Source of the DNA: Candidatus Saccharimonadota bacterium
GTDB lineage: Bacteria > Patescibacteriota > Saccharimonadia > Saccharimonadales > Saccharimonadaceae
NCBI GenBank assembly: GCA_017464135.1
Contig: JAFUEB010000002.1
Location: 1-64,000 of the forward strand
Direction: 5' to 3'
DNA length: 64,000 nt
Below are positions 32,852 through 42,160 of the stretch, piece by piece; positions within the stretch are counted from its first letter, which is position 1, and the number at the start of each line of letters is the position of its first letter. The position numbers and the translations under genes were made by a program. Below the pieces are notes generated by a model, which was not told the DNA's origin, searched no databases, and saw only the letters and a list, made by a program, of their open reading frames with translations.

Positions 32852-32880
32852 ATTATACCACACCTTTTATCTGTTGACAA
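32852..32880 (-). promoter_or_regulatory. Sigma70-type promoter of rplF-rplO
   Basis: Minus strand: TTGTCA (32875-32880), 17-base spacer, TATAAT (32852-32857) preceded by TGG. The leader is about 22 bases and contains AAAGGAAAT. Confidence 0.85.
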
Positions 32881-32882
32881 GA

Positions 32883-33587
32883 TTAGAATAAGATTTGTGC
32901 CGGGTTACGCACCAGGACTTCGTCTAACTCTTGTTCATCCAAATACTTCGCGAGCTTTTTTCTAGCAGCAATTAGATAATCAGTCCCGCCCGGACGATGC
33001 AAATCGGAGCCAAATGCGAACACCATCTTGTTTTTTAGCATCTTAATCAAAACTTTTCGTGCCTTTTTGCCGTAGCGATCCACGAGCGAACCGAGATTGC
33101 ACTGGAACAGCACGCCACATTCGTGTAAGTTTACAATCGAATCAAAATCTTCTTTAAAGCTCTCATATCTTTCCGGATGTGCCAAAATCACCTTAAAGCC
33201 ACGTTGCATCAGCTCCAGGAAAATATCTTCATAATTCGGGAATTCGCCACTCATCGGAAGCTCAATGAGAAGATATTTGCTACCATTAATTCCGGTAATC
33301 TCCTGGCGTTCAACCAGCTTTTCGATATCGCGGCAAATATAAATCTCATTGCCTAAATAGATATTCACATTAACTCCGGCTTTCTCAAGCTCAGAGCGAA
33401 GTTTTACTACAAGTGTAGCGTTTTTTACAGAGGAAACGGTGTAATCTGTCTCATCCACATAGTGTGGTGTTGCAACCACGTCCGTAAAACCTTGACGCCC
33501 CAACCACTTCACCATCTCAACGCTGGTCTCAAAGTCTCTCGACCCATCGTCGACTCCCGGTAAAATATGTGAATGAATATCAATCAT
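32883..33587 (-). CDS. CpsB/YwqE-type PHP-domain tyrosine phosphatase
   Basis: 234 residues. The N-terminal DIHSHILPGVDDGSRDFETS carries the first metal ligands of the PHP fold. ATPHYV, LAHPERY and GSDLHRPG supply the others. In Gram-positive capsule systems this manganese enzyme dephosphorylates the partner BY-kinase. The kinase gene ends two bases upstream of this start, which fits that pair. It is the last gene of the polysaccharide locus. Confidence 0.92.
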   Translation of the reverse strand: MIDIHSHILPGVDDGSRDFETSVEMVKWLGRQGFTDVVATPHYVDETDYTVSSVKNATLVVKLRSELEKAGVNVNIYLGNEIYICRDIEKLVERQEITGINGSKYLLIELPMSGEFPNYEDIFLELMQRGFKVILAHPERYESFKEDFDSIVNLHECGVLFQCNLGSLVDRYGKKARKVLIKMLKNKMVFAFGSDLHRPGGTDYLIAARKKLAKYLDEQELDEVLVRNPAQILF

Positions 33588-33589
33588 CT

Positions 33590-34945
33590 TTATTTCGCCG
33601 AATCACCATAATAATAATTATAGTATTTCGAGGATTTCTTGTTCACCATATTAAAGACAATACCGGCAATTCTGGCGCCAACTTTTTCTAGCGATTCCTT
33701 GGCTACCATGAGATCGCCCTTCGCGGTTTCGCCGTCTTTTACAACGATGAGTGTTTCATCTACGAAGCTAGAAAGAATCACAGAATCGGCGAGACCACCA
33801 ACCGGTGCACCATCAAAGATAATAATGTCGTAGTAATCACAGAGTATATCAATGAGGCGTTTGTTCTTCTTGGATGCGAGAAGTTCACTTGGGTTTGGTG
33901 GGTAAGTACCACAAGTAACGATGTCGAGATTCTTAATTTTAGTCTTTTGGACGTACTTTCCAAAGTATCTTAAATCATTAGTTAGAAGATTGGATAAACC
34001 ATAAGTATTTGGAACGCCAAATAGTCTGTGCAAACGCCCTTTTCTTAAATCGCAGTCAACAATAAGGACTTTCTTATCGGCCTGGGCGAACGAAATCGCA
34101 AGATTCGATGAAATAAAGCTCTTACCTTCGCTAGCGTTAGTACTGGTAATTAAAATCGTCTTCAAATCTTCATCAACTGCAGTAAACTGCAAGTTGGTTC
34201 TAAGACTCTTAATGTTCTCACTCACGATGGCCTTTGGTGATTTCTCAACCACGAGTTCGCTTAGCTTTCTCTTTTCATCGCTCTTTAAGATGCGCCCAGC
34301 GACCGGCATGCCAATCGTCTTTTCTACATCATCACTATGCTTAACGGAATCATCAAGATAGAATCTAAGGAAGGCAAAGCCAGCCACGGCAAAGATGGAA
34401 ATCACGACAGCAAGGATAAGGTCACGATTCATAGTGTTGTTAGCAGGATTCTCCGGCTCAACTGCCACGCTAAGCTGCGTCACGTTCTCAATCTTATAAA
34501 TTCTGGCAACTTCAGTTGAAAACACGCTGGCGATCTTATTAGCAATCTCTGCAGACATTTTGGCGGTTGGGTATTTAACGGTGATACTAAGTACTGCCGT
34601 ATCGTCTACCGGCTTAATGGTAAGATTCTTGCCAAGCTCTTTCGCATTTGTATCAAGCTCTAGTTCATCAATCACTTGGTTCAAAACCAATTCACTTTTC
34701 GCGATGACGCTGTAGGTAGAAGCAAGCTTCTGGCTAGCGTTGATTTCATTGAGGGTCGCCGCCGTGCCAACATCCGACTCGTCGGACTTAGCAATCACGA
34801 CCGTAGTCTGTGCCTGATAAATCGGCTTCTTAAACATCGATTCGTAAATAGTCACACCAACAGCCGCGACCAATGCGAAAACGATAAAAGCCAAAACATA
34901 GTGCTTCAAATAACTAAAAAATTCTTTTATATTGATTTCTTCCAT
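33590..34945 (-). CDS. Fused chain-length regulator (Wzz) and BY-kinase
   Basis: 451 residues. The N-terminal Wzz domain has membrane helices at about 16-36 and 176-196 with an extracellular loop between. The cytoplasmic tyrosine autokinase domain follows, with Walker A-like STNASEGKSF near 269, Walker A' KVLIVDCD near 294, Walker B-like IIIFDGAPV near 378, and a C-terminal tyrosine cluster YYNYYYG. It controls polymer length and export through cyclic phosphorylation. Starts possible are ATG 34945 or the preceding GTG; GGAG lies 7-10 bases upstream. Confidence 0.92.
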   Translation of the reverse strand: MEEINIKEFFSYLKHYVLAFIVFALVAAVGVTIYESMFKKPIYQAQTTVVIAKSDESDVGTAATLNEINASQKLASTYSVIAKSELVLNQVIDELELDTNAKELGKNLTIKPVDDTAVLSITVKYPTAKMSAEIANKIASVFSTEVARIYKIENVTQLSVAVEPENPANNTMNRDLILAVVISIFAVAGFAFLRFYLDDSVKHSDDVEKTIGMPVAGRILKSDEKRKLSELVVEKSPKAIVSENIKSLRTNLQFTAVDEDLKTILITSTNASEGKSFISSNLAISFAQADKKVLIVDCDLRKGRLHRLFGVPNTYGLSNLLTNDLRYFGKYVQKTKIKNLDIVTCGTYPPNPSELLASKKNKRLIDILCDYYDIIIFDGAPVGGLADSVILSSFVDETLIVVKDGETAKGDLMVAKESLEKVGARIAGIVFNMVNKKSSKYYNYYYGDSAK

Positions 34946-34966
34946 CACTTACATTCTCCATTTATC

Positions 34967-34972
34967 ATTATA
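34967..34972 (-). promoter_or_regulatory. Extended -10 of the BY-kinase/phosphatase unit
   Basis: Minus-strand TGCTATAAT, 21 bases before the ATG, with GGAG in between. Confidence 0.65.
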
Positions 34973-34990
34973 GCATAACCACCAAAAGGT

Positions 34991-36145
34991 TTAAACATCA
35001 TTATCCAAATATTCATTCATTTTCCTCACAATTTCCTTGTACGATTCTTCATCCGGAATCATCGCCCAAAGTGGCCTATCTTCACCATAAGTATAGGTCG
35101 GGTACAAATCGCCCTCGCCATCGAGACCAATCGATTCAATCTGCCAACCGGTCCTGTTCGCGAGCAAGAATCTAAGGAATGTCGTGATATCATCACGCGT
35201 GAAGCTGGTTTCGAAGGTGTTTCCAGCGATTTCAAGGATTTCCGGAAGTCTTAGCAATTGATCGTTCGAGCTCAGGAACTTATTAATAATTCCCGTCAAA
35301 ACTTCCTGCTGGTTTTCACCACGATGTCTGTCACCACGATAATATTTCTTTCTTTCTCTCGAAAATGCTAAAGCGCATTTTCCATCTATTTGTTGTGGTC
35401 CATATACAAATACACATTTTCCACCACCCCTGGCGTTCAAAGTCATCGCAGTGTCCGAGAAGATTTCAATTCCGCCTAGCTCATCGACTACTTCCACTAC
35501 TGTATCAAAGCTTACTCTAATTGTGTGATAAATATTAAATCCGAGAAAATCCTCGAGAGTCTGCCGGCTAAGTTCCGTATTATTATTCAGTCCTGCATGA
35601 GTGAGTTTGTCCTTTAAACCTGTCGTACCATGTAGTTGCACATAAGTATCGCGTGGAATGTTGACCAGAAGAATCTTCTTTTTCTCCGGGTTCATCACGG
35701 CGAGAATATTCACATCGCTTCTAGCCGTTGGGTCGTCAATATCCGTACGCGAATCAGTACCAGAAATATAGACAATATATGGATCCTTCGTAATGTCCAC
35801 AGAATAATCCGGCCTAGTTTCGCTGCTTATACTGATATTCGAACTCACCTTATCAAGAAAAGCATTAAATGCATTGGTGTAGCGAAGTGCAAAGATTCCT
35901 CCCGCAATACAGGCGGCCGATACCACCATACATAAGATTCTAAGTACATAGAGTGGTTTTTTCTTCACAAAAAACATTATCACGCATAGCGCAGATAGTA
36001 CCGCAAGAATCACCGCCGCGAGCACCACCACCCATGAATCCAAAATATGTAGTCTCGCGACCGATACTAAGCACATCACAGACACCACTGCTTGTGCTAG
36101 TGCCAGTAACAGTCCAATAATTCGCCACACCAAATAGTTTTTCAT
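34991..36145 (-). CDS. LytR-CpsA-Psr (LCP) family glycopolymer ligase
   Basis: 384 residues. Three N-terminal membrane helices (about 8-30, 38-60 and 68-90) precede the extracellular LCP domain (about 120-290). LCP features are GTDSRTDIDDPTARSDVN, LVNIPRDTYVQL and the Arg-rich FSRERKKYYRGDRHRGENQQ. LCP proteins transfer lipid-linked glycopolymers to peptidoglycan or proteins. The ATG overlaps the ugd stop (TAATG), linking attachment of the polymer to UDP-sugar supply. Confidence 0.94.
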   Translation of the reverse strand: MKNYLVWRIIGLLLALAQAVVSVMCLVSVARLHILDSWVVVLAAVILAVLSALCVIMFFVKKKPLYVLRILCMVVSAACIAGGIFALRYTNAFNAFLDKVSSNISISSETRPDYSVDITKDPYIVYISGTDSRTDIDDPTARSDVNILAVMNPEKKKILLVNIPRDTYVQLHGTTGLKDKLTHAGLNNNTELSRQTLEDFLGFNIYHTIRVSFDTVVEVVDELGGIEIFSDTAMTLNARGGGKCVFVYGPQQIDGKCALAFSRERKKYYRGDRHRGENQQEVLTGIINKFLSSNDQLLRLPEILEIAGNTFETSFTRDDITTFLRFLLANRTGWQIESIGLDGEGDLYPTYTYGEDRPLWAMIPDEESYKEIVRKMNEYLDNDV

Positions 36146-37329
36146 TAGTCCCTCGCAAACAAATCACGTGTGTAAACGATATCAGCTACATCGCGTAAGT
36201 GTTCCTCGAGGCGGTTTGCGATGATTAAATCGCTACGCTTAGCAAACTCATCAAATTGGTTTACGATTTCAAATCCGGCATATCTTTTCTCAGAAAGCGT
36301 TGGTTCGTAAATAATCACTTCGATACCCTCGCCACGAAGCTGCTTAATCACATCATGAATAGCTGCCGAACGGAAGTTGTCCGAGCCACTCTTCATAGTC
36401 AAACGATACACGCCCACAGTCTCAGGTTTACGCTTACAAATATCTTTCACGATGAAATCTTTACGAGTCTTGTTGGCCTGTACGATTGCCCTAATGAGGT
36501 CTTGAGGCACATTGTGATAGTTTGCAAGAAGTTGCTTAGTATCTTTTGGCAAGCAGTAGCCACCATAGCCAAAGGATGGGTTATTGTAATGCGCACCGAT
36601 GCGCGGATCAAGACACACACCATCAATAATAGACTTAGTGTTAAGCCCCTTCACCTGGGCATAGGTATCAAGCTCGTTAAAGAAAGAAACCCTAAGCGCA
36701 AGATAAGTGTTAGCAAAGAGCTTAATCGCCTCAGCTTCGGTCGGTTGGACGAATAATACCGGCACGTCCTTAGCAAGTGCTGCAGACTGGAGCATCTTGG
36801 CAAATTTCTTGGCAGCCGGAGTTTCGTCACCCACAATAATACGTGAAGGATAGAGGTTGTCGTAGAGCGCCTTACCTTCGCGGAGAAATTCCGGTGAGAA
36901 GAAAATGTTATTGATACCATATTTCTTACGGGCTTTTTCGATATAGCCGACCGGAATCGTAGACTTCACGACAATCGTCATCTTGTCGTCTTTCATCTTG
37001 ATGGCTTTTTCGATAATGTCTTCCACGGCAGAAGTATCGAAAGTATTCGTTTCGTCATCGTAATTAGTTGGGGTTGCAACAATTACGAACTCGGCGCCTT
37101 CCATGGCCTCCTTGTAATCAACGCTACCGCGAATGTTGAGTTTACGCTCACCCCGCTTGGCTTCATCGAAGAACTTCTCGATGTATTCATCACGAATCGG
37201 CGATTCGTAGTTACTAATCTTGTCGGCTTTGTCCTGGTGAATCTCTAAGACCACCACCTCATTCTTTTGGCTAAGTAATGTGGCGAGAGACAGACCAACG
37301 TAACCACCACCTGCTACAGTTATTTTCAT
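36145..37329 (-). CDS. ugd: UDP-glucose/nucleotide-sugar 6-dehydrogenase
   Basis: 394 residues. The N-terminal Rossmann motif is VAGGGYVGLSLATLL. The substrate loop carries ATPTNYDDETN, and FFSPEFLREGKALYD is family-typical. The catalytic Cys is in GYGGYCLPKDT near 259. Two NAD-dependent steps convert UDP-glucose to UDP-glucuronate. The neighbouring epimerase could make UDP-galacturonate from it. A consensus promoter and GGAG site precede the ATG. Confidence 0.93.
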   Translation of the reverse strand: MKITVAGGGYVGLSLATLLSQKNEVVVLEIHQDKADKISNYESPIRDEYIEKFFDEAKRGERKLNIRGSVDYKEAMEGAEFVIVATPTNYDDETNTFDTSAVEDIIEKAIKMKDDKMTIVVKSTIPVGYIEKARKKYGINNIFFSPEFLREGKALYDNLYPSRIIVGDETPAAKKFAKMLQSAALAKDVPVLFVQPTEAEAIKLFANTYLALRVSFFNELDTYAQVKGLNTKSIIDGVCLDPRIGAHYNNPSFGYGGYCLPKDTKQLLANYHNVPQDLIRAIVQANKTRKDFIVKDICKRKPETVGVYRLTMKSGSDNFRSAAIHDVIKQLRGEGIEVIIYEPTLSEKRYAGFEIVNQFDEFAKRSDLIIANRLEEHLRDVADIVYTRDLFARD

Positions 37330-37367
37330 TTTTCTCCATTCAAAAAATAATAAAATTACTTAATAAT

Positions 37368-37396
37368 ATTATATCTGATTTTTAGCTTTTTGTCAA
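37368..37396 (-). promoter_or_regulatory. Perfect consensus sigma70 promoter of ugd-LCP
   Basis: Minus strand: TTGACA (37391-37396), 17-base spacer, TATAAT (37368-37373). It has a leader of about 32 bases with GGAG before the ATG at 37329. Confidence 0.88.
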
Positions 37397-37401
37397 TTAA
37401 A

Positions 37402-38451
37402 CTATCGGTAGAATTCTTTATACCACTCGGCGAATTTGCGAAGGCCATCGCGGAGTGAAGTGTGTGGCTTGAACCCAAAATCTCTTTCGAGTGCCGAAGT
37501 ATCAGCATAAGTTACCGGCACATCGCCAGGCTGCATCGGGACAAGCTCTTTGTGGGATTCGAAATCATAGTCTTCCGGCAAAACCTTCGCACGGATCAAT
37601 TCTTCCTGCAAAATCTGGACGAAATCGAGCAAATTCTCTGGATTGGAATTACCGATATTGTACACAGCATACGGTGCAAGTGGCAAACCATCTTCCCCGT
37701 CTTTTTTCTCCGGGGCTTTGGCCATCACGCGCATCACACCTTCGACAATGTCGTCAATATAGGTAAAGTCACGCTTACAATTACCATAGTTAAAAATCTG
37801 GATCTTTTCACCATTAATGAGTTTATTGGTAAACCCAAAGTAAGCCATGTCCGGGCGTCCAGCCGGACCATAAACCGTAAAGAATCTGAGGCCCGTAGAA
37901 GGAATATTATAGAGTTTAGAATACGCATGGGCGAGAAGCTCATTAGATTTCTTGGTTGCAGCATATAGACTCACCGGATTATCTACCTTATCTTCTACTG
38001 CAAACGGCACCTTCTTGTTACCACCATACACAGAAGATGACGATGCGTAAACCAAATGCTCTGGCATGTGGTAACGGCAAGCTTCAAGGATGTTGTAGAA
38101 GCCAATTAGATTCGATTCGATATAGGCATCCGGATGGTCAATCGAATAGCGCACACCAGCCTGGGCCGCCAAATTCACTACGATGTCTGGATGGTATTTC
38201 TCGAACACTTCATCCACGGCCTTCTTGTCCGCCAAGTTCCCTTTGATGAATTCAAAGTTATTGAAAGATTCAAGCTCTTTCAAGCGATACTCTTTTAATC
38301 TCACATCGTAATAATCATTGACCGAATCAAAACCAATCACCTTGGCATCTGGATTTTCCGTACAAACTCTTTTCGCTAACGCAGCACCAATAAACCCAGC
38401 CGCACCGGTAATCAAAATAGTCTTATCGCCAAAAATAGCTTCTATAATCAT
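37402..38451 (-). CDS. NAD-dependent epimerase, UDP-glucuronate 4-epimerase type
   Basis: 349 residues, extended SDR. The glycine motif is TGAAGFIGAALAKR, the catalytic pair is in SSSSVYGG and YAATKKSNE, and FFTVYGPAGRPDMAYF is characteristic of GlcA 4-epimerases. YSIDHPDAYIESN agrees. The likely product is UDP-galacturonate for the polymer. The start was set at ATG 38451, 6 bases after TGGTATAAT; the longer frame would read through the promoter. Confidence 0.9.
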   Translation of the reverse strand: MIIEAIFGDKTILITGAAGFIGAALAKRVCTENPDAKVIGFDSVNDYYDVRLKEYRLKELESFNNFEFIKGNLADKKAVDEVFEKYHPDIVVNLAAQAGVRYSIDHPDAYIESNLIGFYNILEACRYHMPEHLVYASSSSVYGGNKKVPFAVEDKVDNPVSLYAATKKSNELLAHAYSKLYNIPSTGLRFFTVYGPAGRPDMAYFGFTNKLINGEKIQIFNYGNCKRDFTYIDDIVEGVMRVMAKAPEKKDGEDGLPLAPYAVYNIGNSNPENLLDFVQILQEELIRAKVLPEDYDFESHKELVPMQPGDVPVTYADTSALERDFGFKPHTSLRDGLRKFAEWYKEFYR

Positions 38452-38457
38452 GCAATT

Positions 38458-38463
38458 ATTATA
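38458..38463 (-). promoter_or_regulatory. Extended -10 of the epimerase gene
   Basis: Minus-strand TGGTATAAT, 6 bases before the ATG at 38451; a leaderless start is predicted. Confidence 0.65.
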
Positions 38464-38531
38464 CCATAAAACGCACCTACCGTCCATAAATCTTTCTTTG
38501 CCGAAGGATAAAACCCAGAGCCCAATCTTTT

Positions 38532-39554
38532 CTATTTCTGTAAACCAAATAAGATATTAATCTTTGGTATTCTACGCACGATCTCACAAGATATAACACC
38601 CAAAAGCAAATCAATAGCCGGAATAATAAATATAATAACCATATCCATTGCACCACCTAAAAATAATCTACCAAATATTTTATACAATATTACCTTATAG
38701 AAACTGTCCAGTAGCATTAATTGGAAGGAAAACTGCCCAATCCTAGATAAGGTTTTATTCCCCTTCTTCACCAAACTAGCAATCAAATATAAACAGTACA
38801 TTAATGCAATAGCTATCATGTATTTAACTAAATAGCTATTGATACCAACACCAAATCCTATAAGTACAGAATACATGACAATCAAGAATAAACAAATAGC
38901 GGCTATAATAACCTTGTATTTATGTATTAAGTGAGATATTAAGTCTTTATAATAACGGGCTATGAAGCCACTTAGGAAGAATGGTAGATAGTATATTGTC
39001 TTTTGAATTTGGAAAAAGTTAAAGTTGATTTGATTATTAAAAGCGCCCAGCAAAGTATTAAAAATTATAAACAAAAGTAAAAACAAAATTGCTTTCCTAG
39101 GCGGTTCCTTATAGTTCTTTTCCCATATCAAGGGCATCATTAAAAACATCAGAAAAATCGAATACGCAAACCAGTATAATTCGCCAAAGACAAAAGCGTC
39201 CAATAATTGTTCCCACACACTATTACCATGTATAAAATCCTTCGTAACTAAATTTGAAAATAACAGTTTTAAAACAGTAAATGTGATAAATGGAATAAGT
39301 ATTCTTAGAAACTTCTTTTGATAAAACTTTTTAACATCTTGTTTATGGCACAAATATCCAGCAATCAAGAAGAATAAAGGCACATGAACGGCATATACTA
39401 AACTTGAAAAAATCTTCATCCCATTAGGCAAAGGATTAATATTGTTGGCATAAAAGGAAAGTGAGTGTCCAAGGACAACGAGAATAATAGCAAACGCCTT
39501 TAAATAATCAATTGTCGTATTTCTCGAAGATGATGACTTAATAGTCGTGTCCAT
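38532..39554 (-). CDS. Acyltransferase family 3 membrane protein
   Basis: 340 residues with about ten membrane helices. The N-terminal IDYLKAFAIILVVLGHSL holds the conserved histidine of the family, followed by HVPLFFLIAGYL. Such proteins O-acetylate or otherwise acylate sugars at the membrane. A role in decorating the exopolysaccharide is inferred from position at the end of the wzx-GT block. Codons are visibly more AT-rich than in the epimerase gene next to it. Confidence 0.88.
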   Translation of the reverse strand: MDTTIKSSSSRNTTIDYLKAFAIILVVLGHSLSFYANNINPLPNGMKIFSSLVYAVHVPLFFLIAGYLCHKQDVKKFYQKKFLRILIPFITFTVLKLLFSNLVTKDFIHGNSVWEQLLDAFVFGELYWFAYSIFLMFLMMPLIWEKNYKEPPRKAILFLLLFIIFNTLLGAFNNQINFNFFQIQKTIYYLPFFLSGFIARYYKDLISHLIHKYKVIIAAICLFLIVMYSVLIGFGVGINSYLVKYMIAIALMYCLYLIASLVKKGNKTLSRIGQFSFQLMLLDSFYKVILYKIFGRLFLGGAMDMVIIFIIPAIDLLLGVISCEIVRRIPKINILFGLQK

Positions 39555-39560
39555 AGGCCG

Positions 39561-41096
39561 CTATCCCCGCTCATCTATCTTTCTTTTACTTTTTCGTTTA
39601 AGCAATGCTTTACTAAACAACCTAATTGCTCCATTTAATTCTTTCCCAAAGAATATACTATTAATAGTTAATGTAATAATGCTAGCTACACACATCGTCG
39701 ATGCTAGATTAATACCGAAATCTAAATAATTATTGTTTTCTCTAAACTGCACCATTGAAGATATTGCAACAATAATAGCAGTCTCTAATACTATCAAAGC
39801 TATTTTTTTGCCACTCTTCCAAATTGATCTTCTTAAAATGTATTTATTAGCATGATAAATAAACTCAATTGCACGAATCGCCATAGCAACAATCGTGCCT
39901 ATCGCTACGCCAATAATACCAAGCCAGTTTACCAAGATGATAGAAATAACAATATTTGAGATACATTCCACCCATGCACCTTTTCTTGTTTCCTTAAAAT
40001 GACCAGCCGCAAGTATAATAACATTATAAGGCTGCCTAACCGCCCAAATGTACTCACTAATAACCAATAACACACCAAATAGTGGCCTAATATAGTCAAC
40101 ATCAGTAATACCTCTTGTGTATACCGAAATAAAAGGGGTTATCAAAACAATTGCCGTGGAAAATGCTATGGTGCTCACGGTATTAAAAATAGTTTCAAAA
40201 ACCGAAAACTTTTCATTTAAGTTCTTCTCTTCGCTTTTCGCTATCATATCCCCAAAAGTAGCATCTAAACTTCCAGAAAAAGTTCCTATTAATGCTTTTA
40301 CGCCACTTACCACCAAATGGTACACAGAATAAACTGATACTTCTGAGAGAGTCGTAAATAGCGTCAATACGGTGACATCAGTTTTTGTATGTATAACATA
40401 CGCTACATGTTGTGCGAGACCATCCCATTTTTTATTCAATTTATAATCCTTAGCGCAATTCTTTAAATCTAAATTGAACTTTCGCTTCACATAAATATTT
40501 AAAAATAGTGGTCTTATGATAAAGATTGCCCCACTCACCAATTTGATAATATGTATCCCAACTCTTATTCTAGCTAAAACTATGATAGCTATCGTAGATA
40601 AGATATAAGTGATAATTTGGATGAACGAAATAACATATTTCCTTTGCTTTGCCTGCAAAAACAGCCCAAAGGTCATTCCAAAATAGTATTCCGCAAAAGT
40701 ACTTATGCCAATAATCACAATCAAAGACGATGTAAATAGCCAATCGAATTGATTATTTACTATGAATGGATAAAAAGCACATAGAATCACTATATAACCA
40801 AGGAAAATTAATGCTATTACCCTAAAAATCTTCTCGGATGATTTCAAAATATTGCCAATAGTGGTACTATCTTTATTCGCAATCGGCTTATATAAAGCCG
40901 CTTTAATTACTGGACCGAACCCCGACTCAAGCAACGTAATGTATGCCAAGAATTGAGTAATCGAAGACACCAAACCATTTACCTCGGATCCGAACGAACT
41001 AATAATAATCCTTGGTACAATAAAACCACTAATAATAATTATCGCCTGAAGCAATAGATTACTTATTAAATTATATAGTGCTTTTTTACTTCTCAT
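39561..41096 (-). CDS. Wzx-type polysaccharide flippase (MOP superfamily)
   Basis: 511 residues with about 12-14 membrane helices and a basic C-terminus. The N-terminal helix pattern, with ISSFGSEVNGLVSSITQFL, is typical of O-unit and capsule flippases. It would move lipid-linked repeat units across the membrane for polymerisation. The start overlaps the stop of the upstream glycosyltransferase (TAATG). Confidence 0.88.
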   Translation of the reverse strand: MRSKKALYNLISNLLLQAIIIISGFIVPRIIISSFGSEVNGLVSSITQFLAYITLLESGFGPVIKAALYKPIANKDSTTIGNILKSSEKIFRVIALIFLGYIVILCAFYPFIVNNQFDWLFTSSLIVIIGISTFAEYYFGMTFGLFLQAKQRKYVISFIQIITYILSTIAIIVLARIRVGIHIIKLVSGAIFIIRPLFLNIYVKRKFNLDLKNCAKDYKLNKKWDGLAQHVAYVIHTKTDVTVLTLFTTLSEVSVYSVYHLVVSGVKALIGTFSGSLDATFGDMIAKSEEKNLNEKFSVFETIFNTVSTIAFSTAIVLITPFISVYTRGITDVDYIRPLFGVLLVISEYIWAVRQPYNVIILAAGHFKETRKGAWVECISNIVISIILVNWLGIIGVAIGTIVAMAIRAIEFIYHANKYILRRSIWKSGKKIALIVLETAIIVAISSMVQFRENNNYLDFGINLASTMCVASIITLTINSIFFGKELNGAIRLFSKALLKRKSKRKIDERG

Positions 41097-42160
41097 TAAA
41101 TCTTCTTAATTAACCTTAATAATCTACATACTGGAACATACTTTAAGTTCTTCGTATACGCTCCATTAATAATATTCCTAGATATTAAACTATTCAATAA
41201 ATGTTGGTTTAGTTTTGTCTTATTAAATCCGTTTAAATAGTTTTCTAAGTCTGCATTTAATTCTTTTTGTATGAATAATAGATCTTTTTTCGGAGTACTA
41301 CTGGTGCCTAGTATCCGAATAATCTTGCCAGACAATAACGAAAGTGTTTTATTTACTAAAACATCCTCATCAACCTTTCCGTCTTTTTTAACGGCTATTT
41401 TCTCCCTCACCCTATTTAAATAAATATTATCTCTTACATTATCCACAACCTTATTGACATCAATATTATTAGTAATACCATTCGGATTGTTTAGATAATG
41501 ATAGAGATTGTTCTCGAGTAATACTATCTTTCTTGCTTTTTGGAATAGCTGAAGATTAATTTGCAAGTCTTCGCCCTTATGAACTATCTTATCAAAAATT
41601 CTATCATTAAAATCAAACAATTTTCGTCTAACCATCTCGTTCCAAATCTGATTACAATCCGTGTGATAGATAATCCTATTTAAAAGAGCGTCTACTTCCT
41701 CGTTTTCTAATATTTCTTTATCAATCACCCCATCAGAAAGCAAGTTCCTAGTTATCCCAGATGGTTCTAATATGTAGCCAAATTTAACAATGTCTACATC
41801 GCCAAACAACAAAACAGCATCCACGCATTTTTCGACCAAATCTTTTTCAAGCCAGTCATCGGAATCCTCTATTAATACATATTCCCCCTTTGAGTGTTCA
41901 ATACCATTTCTTCTAGTAATTACTCCACCACTATTTTTCTGTTTTAGTATCTTTATTCTCGAATCCTGCTTTTTATACTTTTCGGCTATTGCTAACGACT
42001 GATCAGTAGAGCCATCATCCACCAGTATAATCTCAATGTTTTTATAAGTTTGCCCAATTATAGACTGTATGCATTTATCTAAATAACTAGAGCTATTATA
42101 GATAGGCACAACTACTGACACTAATATTGTTTTTTTGCTCTTATTGATGTTGCTATTCAT
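41096..42160 (-). CDS. Glycosyltransferase family 2
   Basis: 354 residues. The GT-A domain begins VSVVVPIYNSSSYLDKCIQS near residue 14, with VDDGSTDQS and the DxD-like EDSDDW near 99. A helical C-terminal part covers about 240-354. It is an inverting sugar transferase for the repeat unit; the sugar is not known. The ATG overlaps the CapA-like stop (ATGA), and AAAGG lies upstream. Confidence 0.9.
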   Translation of the reverse strand: MNSNINKSKKTILVSVVVPIYNSSSYLDKCIQSIIGQTYKNIEIILVDDGSTDQSLAIAEKYKKQDSRIKILKQKNSGGVITRRNGIEHSKGEYVLIEDSDDWLEKDLVEKCVDAVLLFGDVDIVKFGYILEPSGITRNLLSDGVIDKEILENEEVDALLNRIIYHTDCNQIWNEMVRRKLFDFNDRIFDKIVHKGEDLQINLQLFQKARKIVLLENNLYHYLNNPNGITNNIDVNKVVDNVRDNIYLNRVREKIAVKKDGKVDEDVLVNKTLSLLSGKIIRILGTSSTPKKDLLFIQKELNADLENYLNGFNKTKLNQHLLNSLISRNIINGAYTKNLKYVPVCRLLRLIKKI